NCBI RefSeq assembly: GCF_003172955.1
Contig: NZ_QGKR01000221.1
Location: forward strand, 1 to 36,618
Length of the DNA stretch: 36,618 nucleotides
From: Micromonospora acroterricola
GTDB taxonomy: Bacteria > Actinomycetota > Actinomycetes > Mycobacteriales > Micromonosporaceae
Reading direction: 5' to 3'
Part shown: positions 1 to 7,846 of the stretch, piece by piece
How positions within the stretch are numbered: the first letter of the stretch is position 1
Layout: every line of letters starts with the position of its first letter
Made by a program: the position numbers and the translations under genes
The notes under the pieces: generated by a model
What the model saw: only the letters and a program-made list of their open reading frames with translations
The model's database searches: none
Told to the model about the DNA's origin: nothing

Positions 1-56
1 ATGGCATACGAGCTTCCTACGCGTCTCGTGGGCTCGTAGATGTGTATAAGACACAG
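1..56 (+). other. Illumina Nextera i7 adapter left on the contig end (not genomic)
   Basis: Bases 3-12 match the end of the P7 primer (GGCATACGAG). Bases 15-22 sit where an 8-nt index would be. Bases 23-36 match the Nextera read-2 tail (GTCTCGTGGGCTCG), and 38-56 match the 19-bp Tn5 mosaic end with one mismatch at base 52. Further mismatches at 2, 13 and 37 explain why a strict trimmer could have missed it. Genomic sequence therefore begins at about base 57, and any reading frame that starts in this stretch is an artefact. Confidence 0.96.
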
Positions 57-58
57 GC

Positions 59-889
59 GGCGCGGTCAGCTTCCGCTGGTGGGGTACGGCCGGTTGGCGC
101 GTCGACATCGGGGACCTGACCGTGCTCGTCGACCCGTACCTCAGCCGGATCGACACGGGGCTGTTCACCGGCGCGTTCAACCCGGCCAAAGCGCTGACCG
201 TGCGCACCGACGTGATCGACCCGCGCGTCGACCGGGCCACGACGGTGCTGGTCACGCACACGCACTGGGACCACTTCATGGACGTCCCGTACATCGCCGG
301 TCGCACCGGCGCGCGGGTCTTCGGCACGCTGACCGCGTACCACCTCGGGTTGGCCTACGGGGTGCCGTCGACGCAGCTCAGCCCGGTGAAGGGCGGGGAG
401 GTGCTGGACTTCGGCGATCACAGCGTCGAGGTGGTCGGCTCGCTGCACAGCCGTAACCCCTCGTACTCGGTGGCCTTTCCTGGGGTTCGGGTGACCCAGC
501 CGGCGCGGCCCGCGACCATCGCCGACCTGCCCGAGGGGGACACCCTGGGCTACCTGCTGCGGGTCGACCGAGGGCCGTCGGTCTACTTCACCGGCGCCAG
601 CGACGTGGCCGAGCGCAACCTCACCGGCCTGGCCCCGGACGTGGCCATGGTGGCCATGCAGAGCGCCACCACCACGGGCGACTACCTGCCCCGGCTGCTG
701 GCCGGCCTCGACTACCCGAAGGTCGTGGTGCCGGTGCACTGGGACAACTTCGAGACCACGTTGCAGAACCCGCCGCCCGTCGCCCCGGCCGACCGCCTCC
801 GGCTGGACGACATGATCGCGGCGATCCGCCGGATCTCGCCGCGCAGCCGGGTGCTGGTGCCCGAGTACGAGACCGCCTACCACTTCTGA
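59..889 (+). CDS. MBL-fold metallo-hydrolase (UlaG/Lactamase_B_2-like), 5' end missing
   Basis: The frame is open from the first genomic codon and reads VSFRWWGTAGWRVDIGDL before a GTG at 122. That segment is typical of the first strand of this family, so the true start lies upstream of the contig end and 122 is not the real start. The metal-binding motif HTHWDH is present (about base 256), followed by GSLHS, TGASD and PVHWD, which fit the remaining metal ligands of the metallo-beta-lactamase fold. No signal peptide is visible, but the N-terminus is missing. Substrate unknown: members of this group hydrolyse lactones, phosphodiesters or acyl-ethanolamide-type lipids, and nothing here decides between them. 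The gene runs convergently into the DUF1697 gene with 48 bp between them and no convincing terminator hairpin. Confidence 0.85.
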   Translation, partial: GAVSFRWWGTAGWRVDIGDLTVLVDPYLSRIDTGLFTGAFNPAKALTVRTDVIDPRVDRATTVLVTHTHWDHFMDVPYIAGRTGARVFGTLTAYHLGLAYGVPSTQLSPVKGGEVLDFGDHSVEVVGSLHSRNPSYSVAFPGVRVTQPARPATIADLPEGDTLGYLLRVDRGPSVYFTGASDVAERNLTGLAPDVAMVAMQSATTTGDYLPRLLAGLDYPKVVVPVHWDNFETTLQNPPPVAPADRLRLDDMIAAIRRISPRSRVLVPEYETAYHF

Positions 890-937
890 CCGGCCCGGGC
901 GGGCGGTTGCGGCCTGGGCGTCGCGACCCCCGCCGGG

Positions 938-1477
938 TCAGCCGGCGGCCAACTCCGCCAGGGTGCGCACCGACTTCCAGTTGCGGGTGGTCGCCACCAC
1001 GGCGAGCTTCTTCTCCAGGTACGCGTTGGTGAACCTCGACCGTCCGTAGCCGCCCTCCGGGTAGTGCAGGTAGACCTCCCGGCCGGTGACCGTGAACGCC
1101 ACGTTCTCGCCGCCGGGCACGGTGAGCGCGTCCACCGTGGACGTTTCCGGGGCGGTGGCGAGGAAGGCCACCAGCAGCCTCGTCGGGTCGTCCTCCCGCT
1201 CGGCGTACGGGTTGCCGCCCGCCACCGCCGCCAGCTCCCGGGCGCTGCGGACCAGCACCGGCACGGTCAGCCCCAGCTCGTCGGCGAGCGCCCGCTCGAT
1301 CCCGGCGGCCAGCCGCCCGGCGTCCCGCACCGTGCTGCCGAACACCACGTTGCCGCTCTGCAGGTACGTCGTCACCTCGTCGTGCCCGAGGTCGGTGACC
1401 AGCCGGCGCAGGTCGGCCATCGCGAGCCGGGTGGTGCCGACGTTGACCCCGCGCAACAGGGCGACGTACCGGGTCAT
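938..1477 (-). CDS. DUF1697 family protein
   Basis: The 179-residue product starts MTRYVALLRGVNVG and contains YLQSGNVVF, both hallmarks of the DUF1697 family. The length fits a complete protein. The function of the family is not established and no catalytic residues are known. The ATG is preceded by a purine-rich GAGGAG ribosome site. It lies 30 bp downstream of the response regulator on the same strand, so it may be co-transcribed with the first two-component system, although nothing in the protein suggests a signalling role. No membrane segment or signal peptide is visible. Confidence 0.85.
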   Translation of the reverse strand: MTRYVALLRGVNVGTTRLAMADLRRLVTDLGHDEVTTYLQSGNVVFGSTVRDAGRLAAGIERALADELGLTVPVLVRSARELAAVAGGNPYAEREDDPTRLLVAFLATAPETSTVDALTVPGGENVAFTVTGREVYLHYPEGGYGRSRFTNAYLEKKLAVVATTRNWKSVRTLAELAAG

Positions 1478-1507
1478 GGCTCCTCCTCGGGGGCGCGGCC
1501 GACCCGC

Positions 1508-2191
1508 TCAGCGTAGATCTGCCGGCCTCGGCCGGCCGGGACCCACCAGCCCCGTTTCGTAGGCGACGATGACCAGTTGCGCGCGGTCGCGTACCGCCAG
1601 TTTGGTCAACAGCCGCCCGACGTGCGTCTTGACGGTGGCCGGGCTGAGACTCAGATGCGCGGCCAGCTCGGCGTTGGACAGGCCGCGGGCGATCAGCGCG
1701 AGCACCTCCCGTTCCCGTTCGGTCACCCCGCCGAGGTGCCGGGGCAACGGTCGGGTCGGCTCCGGCCGCCGGGCGAACTCGTCGATCAGCCGGCGGGTCA
1801 CCGTCGGCGCGAGCAGCCCCTCGCCGGCGGCGACCACCCGGATGCCGGCCAGCAGGTCCGCCGGCGGGGTGTCCTTGAGCAGGAAACCGCTGGCCCCGGC
1901 GCGCAGCGCGCCGTAGACGTACTCGTCCAGGTCGAACGTGGTCAGGATGAGCACCCGGGTGCCCGCCGTCGCCGGATCGGCGCAGATCCGCCGGGTCGCC
2001 TCGATGCCGTCCATCTCCGGCATCCGCACGTCCATCAGCACCACGTCCGGCCGGTGCTGGGTGGTCAGCGCGACGGCCTCGACGCCGGTGCCCGCCTCGC
2101 CGACGGTGGTGCAGTCCGGGGTCAGGTCGACCAGCAGCCGGAAGCTGCCGCGTAGCAGCGCCTGGTCGTCGGCGATCAGCACCCGGATCAC
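1508..2191 (-). CDS. NarL/FixJ-type response regulator (first two-component system)
   Basis: The 227-residue protein has a receiver domain (about 1-120) and a LuxR-type helix-turn-helix (about 155-215; TEREREVLALIARGLSNAEL, then SPATVKTHVGRLL). The acidic pocket D8-D9 and the phospho-acceptor D54 (VVLMDVRMP) are present, as is the lysine of FLLKDTPP. Start: GTG at 2191, overlapping the TGA of the histidine kinase by 4 bp (GTGA), which implies translational coupling. Known for the family: phosphorylation by the partner kinase promotes DNA binding. Inferred: it controls the divergent ABC exporter at 3515-6723. Confidence 0.93.
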   Translation of the reverse strand: MIRVLIADDQALLRGSFRLLVDLTPDCTTVGEAGTGVEAVALTTQHRPDVVLMDVRMPEMDGIEATRRICADPATAGTRVLILTTFDLDEYVYGALRAGASGFLLKDTPPADLLAGIRVVAAGEGLLAPTVTRRLIDEFARRPEPTRPLPRHLGGVTEREREVLALIARGLSNAELAAHLSLSPATVKTHVGRLLTKLAVRDRAQLVIVAYETGLVGPGRPRPADLR

Positions 2192-3345
2192 GCGGTTACC
2201 CGGTAGGGCAGGCTGGCTGTCACCGCGAAGCCGCCGTCGGCGCGTGGGCCGGCACGGAACTCCCCGCCGTGCACCGCCACCCGCTCCCGCATGCCAATCA
2301 GTCCGTGTCCGTCGCCGGCGTTCGACACGGCGCGACGGCCGTCGTCGGTCACCTCCACCCGCACCTCGTCGGGCGTCACGGTCACCGTCGCCCGGCAGGC
2401 GGCCGGCGCCGCGTGCTTCACCACGTTGGTCACCGCCTCCTGCACGATCCGGTACACCGCGAGGCCCACCGACTCGGGTACCGGCTCGACCGGCTCCTCC
2501 CGCCGTACGTCGAGCTGAACGTCGACGCCGCCGATCGCCGCCTGCCGGGCGAGATCGGGCAGCTCGTCCAACCCGGGCGTCGGGGCGTACGGTGTGCCCT
2601 CGCGCAGTACGCCCAGCACCCGGCGGACGTCGGTCAGCGCGTTGCGGCCGGTCTCCTCGATCACCCGCAGGGCGGCCCCCGCCTCGCGCGGGTCGGCCTC
2701 GGCGACGTGGTTGGCGACTGCCGCCTTCACCACGATGAGACTCAGCGTGTGCGCGACCACGTCGTGCAGCTCCCGGGCGACCCGCAGCCGTTCCTCGGTG
2801 GCCGCCTGACGGATCAGGTGTTCACCCTGCCGCGCGGCCAGGGCGCGTCGCTCCCGGATCAACCAGCCGATCAGCCAGGCGGGCGTGATCATGACGGCGG
2901 CGTAGACGACCGCACCGGTCCGCGACCAGAGGTCGCCCGCGGTCAGCACCAGGGCAACGCTCACCAGGGCGAGACACCCGGCGGCCCAGACCGCCGACCG
3001 GCGCGCGGGCATCGACACGGCCACCGTGTAGAAGGACAGGCCGATGGCGACCGCCGGCGCGGCAGCCGCATAGTTGGGGATCACGCCGGTGACCAGTGCC
3101 ACGGTGGTGCTGCCGCTGATCACGACGGCGACGGTGATCGGCCACCGCCGCCGGACGCCCAACGGCAGCCCGAGGGCCATCCCGACGAGCACGGACACCC
3201 AGAGCGGCTCGCGTACGCCACCGTGCAGCGGCGACTCCAGCGCCGCGTACGGGCAGAGCAGCCCGCCGACCGCCAGGGCGAGCACAGCGTCCACGATGTA
3301 CAGATCCACCGGACGGAGCCGTCGGGACACCAGGAGAGCGGTCAC
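2188..3345 (-). CDS. Sensor histidine kinase, NarL/DesK-type (HisKA_3)
   Basis: The product is 385 residues. About four to five hydrophobic segments occupy residues 15-160, followed by a short coiled linker (RERRALAARQGEHLIRQAA), the H-box ARELHDVVAH with phospho-acceptor His194, and a HATPase_c domain with N-box QEAVTNVVKHA and G-box GHGLIGMRERV. There is no large extracellular sensor domain, so it may be an intramembrane-sensing kinase. The start is GTG 3345, reading VTALLVSRRL; there is no Shine-Dalgarno site, but a TACCGT -10 box lies 7 nt upstream, so the mRNA is probably leaderless. The gene overlaps the response regulator by 4 bp. The divergent exporter is the likely target system; the ligand is unknown. 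Confidence 0.92.
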   Translation of the reverse strand: MTALLVSRRLRPVDLYIVDAVLALAVGGLLCPYAALESPLHGGVREPLWVSVLVGMALGLPLGVRRRWPITVAVVISGSTTVALVTGVIPNYAAAAPAVAIGLSFYTVAVSMPARRSAVWAAGCLALVSVALVLTAGDLWSRTGAVVYAAVMITPAWLIGWLIRERRALAARQGEHLIRQAATEERLRVARELHDVVAHTLSLIVVKAAVANHVAEADPREAGAALRVIEETGRNALTDVRRVLGVLREGTPYAPTPGLDELPDLARQAAIGGVDVQLDVRREEPVEPVPESVGLAVYRIVQEAVTNVVKHAAPAACRATVTVTPDEVRVEVTDDGRRAVSNAGDGHGLIGMRERVAVHGGEFRAGPRADGGFAVTASLPYRVTA

Positions 3346-3352
3346 CCGACAG

Positions 3353-3358
3353 ACGGTA
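3353..3358 (-). promoter_or_regulatory. Leaderless -10 box (TACCGT) of the first histidine kinase
   Basis: TACCGT on the minus strand fits the actinobacterial TANNNT -10 consensus. Seven bases separate it from the GTG start at 3345, so transcription would begin at or next to the start codon. No ribosome-binding site is visible. Confidence 0.55.
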
Positions 3359-3514
3359 TCGGCCCGCCCCGGCCGCCGCGTCCACCTGCGGGCCGTCATC
3401 CTCGGGGACGACGTTCGGTCGTGTACCGGGCCGCGGCTCCGCCCGGGGGAGGGCGGGAAAGTGTCCGCGCCGGCACGACGCGCGGCACCTGCCCGAGCCG
3501 GCACCGTGGCGGTC

Positions 3515-4300
3515 ATGACCACACACACGGTGACCCTGACGGGGCTGCGCGCGGTGTACGGCACCGGCACCCGGCGGGTGACGGCGCTCGACGGCGTGAC
3601 GACCAGCTTCGGGAGCGGCACGTTCACGGCGGTGATGGGCCCCTCGGGCTCGGGCAAGTCCACCCTGCTGCACTGCGCGGCGGGGCTGGACCGCCCGACC
3701 GAGGGGATCGTCACGATCGACGGCACGCGTGTGAACGACCTCGGCGAGGACGAGCTGACCCGGCTGCGGCGGGACCGGGTCGGCTTCGTGTTCCAGGCGT
3801 TCAACCTGGTGTCCACGCTGACCGCCGCGCAGAACGTCGAGTTGCCGTTGCGCCTGGCCGGCCGCCGCCCGCCGGCCCGGGACGTCGCCGCCGCGCTCGA
3901 CGCCGTGGGACTGGCCGACCGCGCCGGGCACCGGCCGAGCGAACTCTCCGGCGGCGAGCAGCAGCGCGTCGCCGTGGCCCGCGCGGTGATCACCCGCCCG
4001 GCGGTGGTCTTCGCCGACGAGCCGACCGGGGCACTGGACAGTGCGGCGTCCCGGCAGGTGCTCCGGCTGCTGCGCGCGCTCGTCGACGACCACGGGCAGA
4101 CCGTCGTGATGGTGACCCACGATCCCACCGCCGCCGCGTACGCCGATCGGGTCCTCCTGCTCGCCGACGGCCGCGTCGTCGACGAGCTGACCGGCGGGAT
4201 CACCGCCGCTGTCGTCGCCGCACGGATCGCCGAGCGGGAGGCGGATCCGGTGGGTGCGTCCCCGCGGGCGGCGGAGACCACTGCGGAGCGGTCGTGTTGA
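3515..4300 (+). CDS. ABC transporter ATP-binding protein (MacB/LolD class)
   Basis: The 261-residue ATPase contains Walker A GPSGSGKS (42-49), Q-loop VFQAFNL, signature LSGGEQQR, Walker B VVFADEP with D-loop GALD, and H-loop VTHD. The motif set and CAAGLDRPTEG belong to the class that works with FtsX/MacB-type permeases. The ATG at 3515 is chosen because the protein family begins near MTTHTVTLTGLRAVYG; a long upstream in-frame extension crosses the divergent promoter region and is spurious. No clear ribosome site precedes it, and a weak CACCGT lies 7 nt upstream. It overlaps the permease start by 7 bp. Likely role: powers the export of lipophilic or peptide substrates, probably under the divergent two-component system. 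Confidence 0.93.
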   Translation: MTTHTVTLTGLRAVYGTGTRRVTALDGVTTSFGSGTFTAVMGPSGSGKSTLLHCAAGLDRPTEGIVTIDGTRVNDLGEDELTRLRRDRVGFVFQAFNLVSTLTAAQNVELPLRLAGRRPPARDVAAALDAVGLADRAGHRPSELSGGEQQRVAVARAVITRPAVVFADEPTGALDSAASRQVLRLLRALVDDHGQTVVMVTHDPTAAAYADRVLLLADGRVVDELTGGITAAVVAARIAEREADPVGASPRAAETTAERSC

Positions 4301-6723
4301 GCGTCCGGCGGTCGGCCAGCGCGTTCGTGGCCGTCGCCATCGGGGTCGCGCTCGTCGCGGCGGCCACCCTGCTGCTCGCCTCCGGACGCCCACAGGTGCC
4401 GGACCGGCTGGCGCAGGCGGCGGTGGTGGTGCAGAGCCCCGAGGCGGGTGCGTCGGCGGACTCGTTCGCGCCGACCCGGCCCTGGTCCGCCACCGCGGCG
4501 GCGGCACTCGTCGACAGGCTGGCCGGTCTGCCTGGCGTCGCGGCGGCGGTGCCGGACCGGACGTTCTATGCCCAGCCGCTCGTCGACGGCCGCCCCTCGG
4601 CCGCCGATGCCCGGCGGGAGGACGCCCACCAGGGGCACGGCTGGTCCAGCGCCCGGCTGGGTGGACTGCGCCTGACGGCCGGCGAGCCGCCCCGGAAGCC
4701 CGGCGAGGTGGTCGTCGACCGCGCGCTCGGGCTGCGTACCGGCGTGCCGGTCACCCTGCTGACCGCGGTGGGCCCACAGCCGTACACCGTCACCGGTCTG
4801 GTCGACGGGCCCGGCGTCCATGTCGCGGACGAGGTCGCCGCCGTGCTCGCGCCCGGCGTCCGGGCCATCGGGCTGGTGCTCGAGCCGGGCGCCGATCCCG
4901 AGCGGGTCGCGGTGGCGGCGAGCGGTGTCGTCGGCGGCGACGGACGGGTGCTGACCGGCGACGGGCGTGGCGCGCTGGAGCCTCGGAGTGATGCCCGCAC
5001 CCGCTGGATCGGCATGCAGGTGCTCACCGCCACGGCAGCGCTGGCCGGCTTCGTCACGGTGTTCGTGGTTGCCTCCACCTTCGCGTTCACCATCGCGCAG
5101 CGCCGCCGCGAGCTGGGCCTGCTGCGCGCCGTCGGCGCCACTCCCGGCCAGGTGCGCCGCATGGTGTACGTCGAGGCGCTCGCCGTCGGCGCCTCGGCCG
5201 GGCTCGTCGGCCTGCTGGTCGGCGCGGCGCTCGCCCCGGCGGTGGGTCGACTGCTGGTCGACGTCGGCTTCGAGCCGGCGACCTTCCGGGTCCGCTACGA
5301 GCACTGGCCGGTCGCGCTCTCGCTCGCCGCCGGGCCGGTGATCGCGCTGCTGGCCGTCTGGTCGGCGTCGCGCCGGGCGGCGCGGGTCCGACCGTTGGAG
5401 GCGTTGCGTGAGGCGGCGGTGGAACAGCGACCGATCGGACGGCCACGCCTCGCCGCCGGGGCGCTCCTCGTCGCGGCGGGGGCCGCTCTCAGCGTCGGAA
5501 CGGCGACCGCCGACGACGCCCGGGACGCGGCGGGGTTCGCCCTCTACGCGGTGATGGCCCTGGTGGCCGGTGCCACCGTGCTCGCCCCGGCGGTCGTCGG
5601 GCCGGTGGTGCGGCTGCTGCGTTCTCCGGTGCGGCGGCCCGGTGGCGCGATCGGGATGCTGGTCCGGGGCGGGGCGCTGAGCGCTACCCGGCGGACCGCT
5701 TCCACAGCCGCGCCGGTGCTGCTCACCGTCGCGTTCGCGGTGCTGGTGTCCGGGATGGTGCGCACCACCACCGCCGCGTACGCGGCTGGTCGGGCGGACA
5801 ATGTGAACGCCGGCTGGATCCTCGTGCCGGACCGGGCGCCCGGTCTGTCGGACCGGGCCGTCACCGAGACCGGCGGCACCGCCCTCCTGCCGACCACCGT
5901 CTTCCGCAGCGACCCCGGAACGCCGGCGAACCGGCCACTGACTGCGCTCGGCGTGGAACCGGCGGGCTTCGTCACCGCGAACCGGGCACTCACCGTCGTC
6001 GCCGGCTCGCTGAACGACCTGCGTGGCGACGACTCGGTCGTGGTCACCGCCTCGGCGAACCGGCTGCCGTCCGAGCCGTACCCGGTGGTGTTCGCCGACG
6101 GGGCGTTGGTGTCGCTGCGCGTCGTCGCCGTGGTCACCGACAACTCGATTCCCGGCGACCTGCTCCTGCCCCGGGCCGTGGTGCGAACGCACGACCCGTC
6201 GGCGCTGACCTCCACGGTGTACGTCCGGGACCGGATCGATCCTCCCGTCGGCGCGCGGATCGTCGACGTCCCCGGCTGGGCAGCCGAGGCGGACGCCGCC
6301 GAGGACCGCCTCGTCTGGCTCTTCACGCTGCTGCTGATCGGGGTGTCGGCCGGCTACGGGGCCATCGCGGTGGCCAACACGCTGCTGCTGGCCGCCGCCG
6401 GCCGGGCCGCGGACCTGCGGCTGGTCCGGTTGGCCGGGGCGACCCGGCGACAGGTCGTCTGGCTGGTCACGGCCGAGTCCGCCCTGGTGGTGCTCATCGG
6501 CGCGATGCTCGGCGGTGCCGTCGCGTTCGCCGGCCTGCTGAGCATCCGCGCCGGCCTCGCCGAGCAGGTCGGCGCCCCGGTCGACCTCGTCGTGCCGTGG
6601 TCGGTGATCGGCGCGGTGGTGGGGCTCTGCCTGCTGCTCGCGGTGCTGGCGAGCGTGCTGCCGACGTGGCGGTTGCTGCGCCACCGTCCCGCCCGGTCGC
6701 CGGTCGGCACCTTCGCGGGGTGA
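4294..6723 (+). CDS. FtsX-like ABC transporter permease (MacB type, two FtsX domains)
   Basis: The product is about 809 residues. It has an N-terminal membrane segment, a large extracytoplasmic region, then a first FtsX domain (about 245-375, including RRRELGLLRAVGATPGQVRRM), a second set of membrane segments and periplasmic-type domain, and a second FtsX domain at the C-terminus (ADLRLVRLAGATRRQV). This duplicated layout matches exporter permeases of the MacB/YknZ-like superfamily in Gram-positives. The start is GTG 4294 with a GGAG site 5 nt upstream; TTG 4297 is an alternative and would give a TTGA overlap with the ATPase stop. A perfect hairpin follows at 6732. Substrate unknown; the linked two-component system suggests an envelope-stress or antimicrobial-compound exporter. 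Confidence 0.9.
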   Translation: MLSVRRSASAFVAVAIGVALVAAATLLLASGRPQVPDRLAQAAVVVQSPEAGASADSFAPTRPWSATAAAALVDRLAGLPGVAAAVPDRTFYAQPLVDGRPSAADARREDAHQGHGWSSARLGGLRLTAGEPPRKPGEVVVDRALGLRTGVPVTLLTAVGPQPYTVTGLVDGPGVHVADEVAAVLAPGVRAIGLVLEPGADPERVAVAASGVVGGDGRVLTGDGRGALEPRSDARTRWIGMQVLTATAALAGFVTVFVVASTFAFTIAQRRRELGLLRAVGATPGQVRRMVYVEALAVGASAGLVGLLVGAALAPAVGRLLVDVGFEPATFRVRYEHWPVALSLAAGPVIALLAVWSASRRAARVRPLEALREAAVEQRPIGRPRLAAGALLVAAGAALSVGTATADDARDAAGFALYAVMALVAGATVLAPAVVGPVVRLLRSPVRRPGGAIGMLVRGGALSATRRTASTAAPVLLTVAFAVLVSGMVRTTTAAYAAGRADNVNAGWILVPDRAPGLSDRAVTETGGTALLPTTVFRSDPGTPANRPLTALGVEPAGFVTANRALTVVAGSLNDLRGDDSVVVTASANRLPSEPYPVVFADGALVSLRVVAVVTDNSIPGDLLLPRAVVRTHDPSALTSTVYVRDRIDPPVGARIVDVPGWAAEADAAEDRLVWLFTLLLIGVSAGYGAIAVANTLLLAAAGRAADLRLVRLAGATRRQVVWLVTAESALVVLIGAMLGGAVAFAGLLSIRAGLAEQVGAPVDLVVPWSVIGAVVGLCLLLAVLASVLPTWRLLRHRPARSPVGTFAG

Positions 6724-6731
6724 TCCCCTCC

Positions 6732-6765
6732 CGGCCCGAGGGCCGCCTCGGCGGCCCTCGGGCCG
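6732..6765 (+). terminator. Terminator hairpin after the MacB-type permease
   Basis: Perfect 16-bp arms (6732-6747 and 6750-6765) are separated by only TC, so the RNA would form about 15 bp with a 4-nt loop. The hairpin starts 9 bp after the stop codon. There is no U-tract, as is usual in high-GC actinomycetes. It ends one base before the -10 box of the next gene. Confidence 0.8.
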
Positions 6766-6766
6766 C

Positions 6767-6772
6767 TACCGT
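6767..6772 (+). promoter_or_regulatory. Leaderless -10 box (TACCGT) of the 6779 membrane-protein gene
   Basis: TACCGT lies 6 nt before the ATG, with no ribosome site. Any -35 element would fall inside the preceding terminator hairpin. Confidence 0.55.
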
Positions 6773-6778
6773 CCACGG

Positions 6779-7846
6779 ATGCGATCCGCGCGCCCGGTCG
6801 GGCTGCTCCTCTCCGCCGCCGCCGTGCTGCTCTGGGCGATCGGCATGACGGTGCTGCAACCGCTCACCGAGCCGATCGGCCCCTGGTCCGAGCGGCTGCC
6901 GGGCAACAACGCCTACTGGGCGCGGGACCTGCGGTTCGCGGCGATCGTCGCGGTCGTCCTCGGGCTGGTGCTGGCCGGCCGTGGGCGCCGGAGGTGGAGT
7001 GGCCCGGCCGTGGTGCTCGGCGGTCTCTGGGTCGCCGCCGACGTGGCGATCGACCGGGCCGACCCGGTCGGCGTCGAGGCGACCGTGCTGCTCGCCGCTG
7101 GCGGCTGCGCGGTGCTCGGCACGCTGGCGGCGATCCTGCTCCGCCGGGACCGGCGGGTCCGGCCGGCCGGTGCGGACCGGCGGGCGCTGACCGGCGCGGC
7201 CTGCGTGGCGGGGGTGCTGACGCTGGTGGCCGCCGGCATCGAGTCACCAACCGACCGGGAGCCGGAGCTGAACCCGTCAGCCTTTGCCACCGGCGTGCTG
7301 CTGGTCGCCCTGACCATCGGCGCCGCCCTGGCCGCGGCCCCGGCCCGGACCCGGGCCCGTTGCGTGCTGGCGGCCGGGCTCGGCGTGGCGGCCGTGTCCG
7401 GCGTCGGACTGATCCGGGCCATCCCGCCCGGCCCGCGATCTCTGCCGGAGCTGGCCCTCGGGGCGGTGCTGCTCACCGGCGTCACCCTGCTGGCGTGGGA
7501 CTGGCCGGGTGGTCGGCCCGCCTGGCGACACCACGCCCTGGCCGCCCTCGCCGCGCTGGTCGGTCCGGTGGCGATGCTGCTGGTCGTGAGCGTCACCATG
7601 ATGGTGCTGGTGCCGATCGGCGCGACGCTCACTGCGCTGGCCGGCAACAGCCCGATCAACGCGGCCGACTCCGACCTGCTGGTGTCGCTGGCCGGGGTGC
7701 TCGCCGGCCTCGGGATGGCGCTGCTGCTGGCCTGGCCGCCCGCGCTCGGCTACCGTCCCGATCCGCCGTCCCCACCCGGACCGGTCGGTCCGGGAGGGCC
7801 GGACGGGCTCGCCGGGGGGCGGCCGGCGAGCGCGGAGCGCCGGTAA
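6779..7846 (+). CDS. Multi-pass membrane protein of unknown function
   Basis: The 355-residue protein has about nine hydrophobic segments, beginning VGLLLSAAAVLLWAIGMTVL, separated by short Arg-rich loops. A hydrophilic stretch near 30-55 contains WSERLPGNNAYWARDLRF. I do not recognise the family and see no transport or catalytic signature. The C-terminal tail is Pro/Gly-rich (DPPSPPGPVGPGGPDGL) and its coding sequence overlaps the end of the convergent amino-acid permease by 97 bp. The start ATG 6779 is supported by the -10 box exactly 6 nt upstream. The protein is presumably in the cytoplasmic membrane and transcribed alone. Confidence 0.7.
   Translation: MRSARPVGLLLSAAAVLLWAIGMTVLQPLTEPIGPWSERLPGNNAYWARDLRFAAIVAVVLGLVLAGRGRRRWSGPAVVLGGLWVAADVAIDRADPVGVEATVLLAAGGCAVLGTLAAILLRRDRRVRPAGADRRALTGAACVAGVLTLVAAGIESPTDREPELNPSAFATGVLLVALTIGAALAAAPARTRARCVLAAGLGVAAVSGVGLIRAIPPGPRSLPELALGAVLLTGVTLLAWDWPGGRPAWRHHALAALAALVGPVAMLLVVSVTMMVLVPIGATLTALAGNSPINAADSDLLVSLAGVLAGLGMALLLAWPPALGYRPDPPSPPGPVGPGGPDGLAGGRPASAERR

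Noticed and set aside
40..456. Open frame beginning in the first 56 bases
   Set aside because: The start codon lies in adapter sequence and the frame is different from the MBL-fold protein.
890..937. Possible terminator between the MBL-fold and DUF1697 genes
   Set aside because: Only imperfect GC-rich pairing is seen; the symmetrical TGACC/GGTCA ends are simply the two stop codon contexts.
2188..6684. A very long open frame on the minus strand opposite the ABC exporter and running on from the histidine kinase
   Set aside because: Only its last 385 codons look like a protein (the kinase). The rest is the Arg/Gly/His-rich composition of the antisense of a high-GC gene, and the plus-strand ABC genes have full motif sets.
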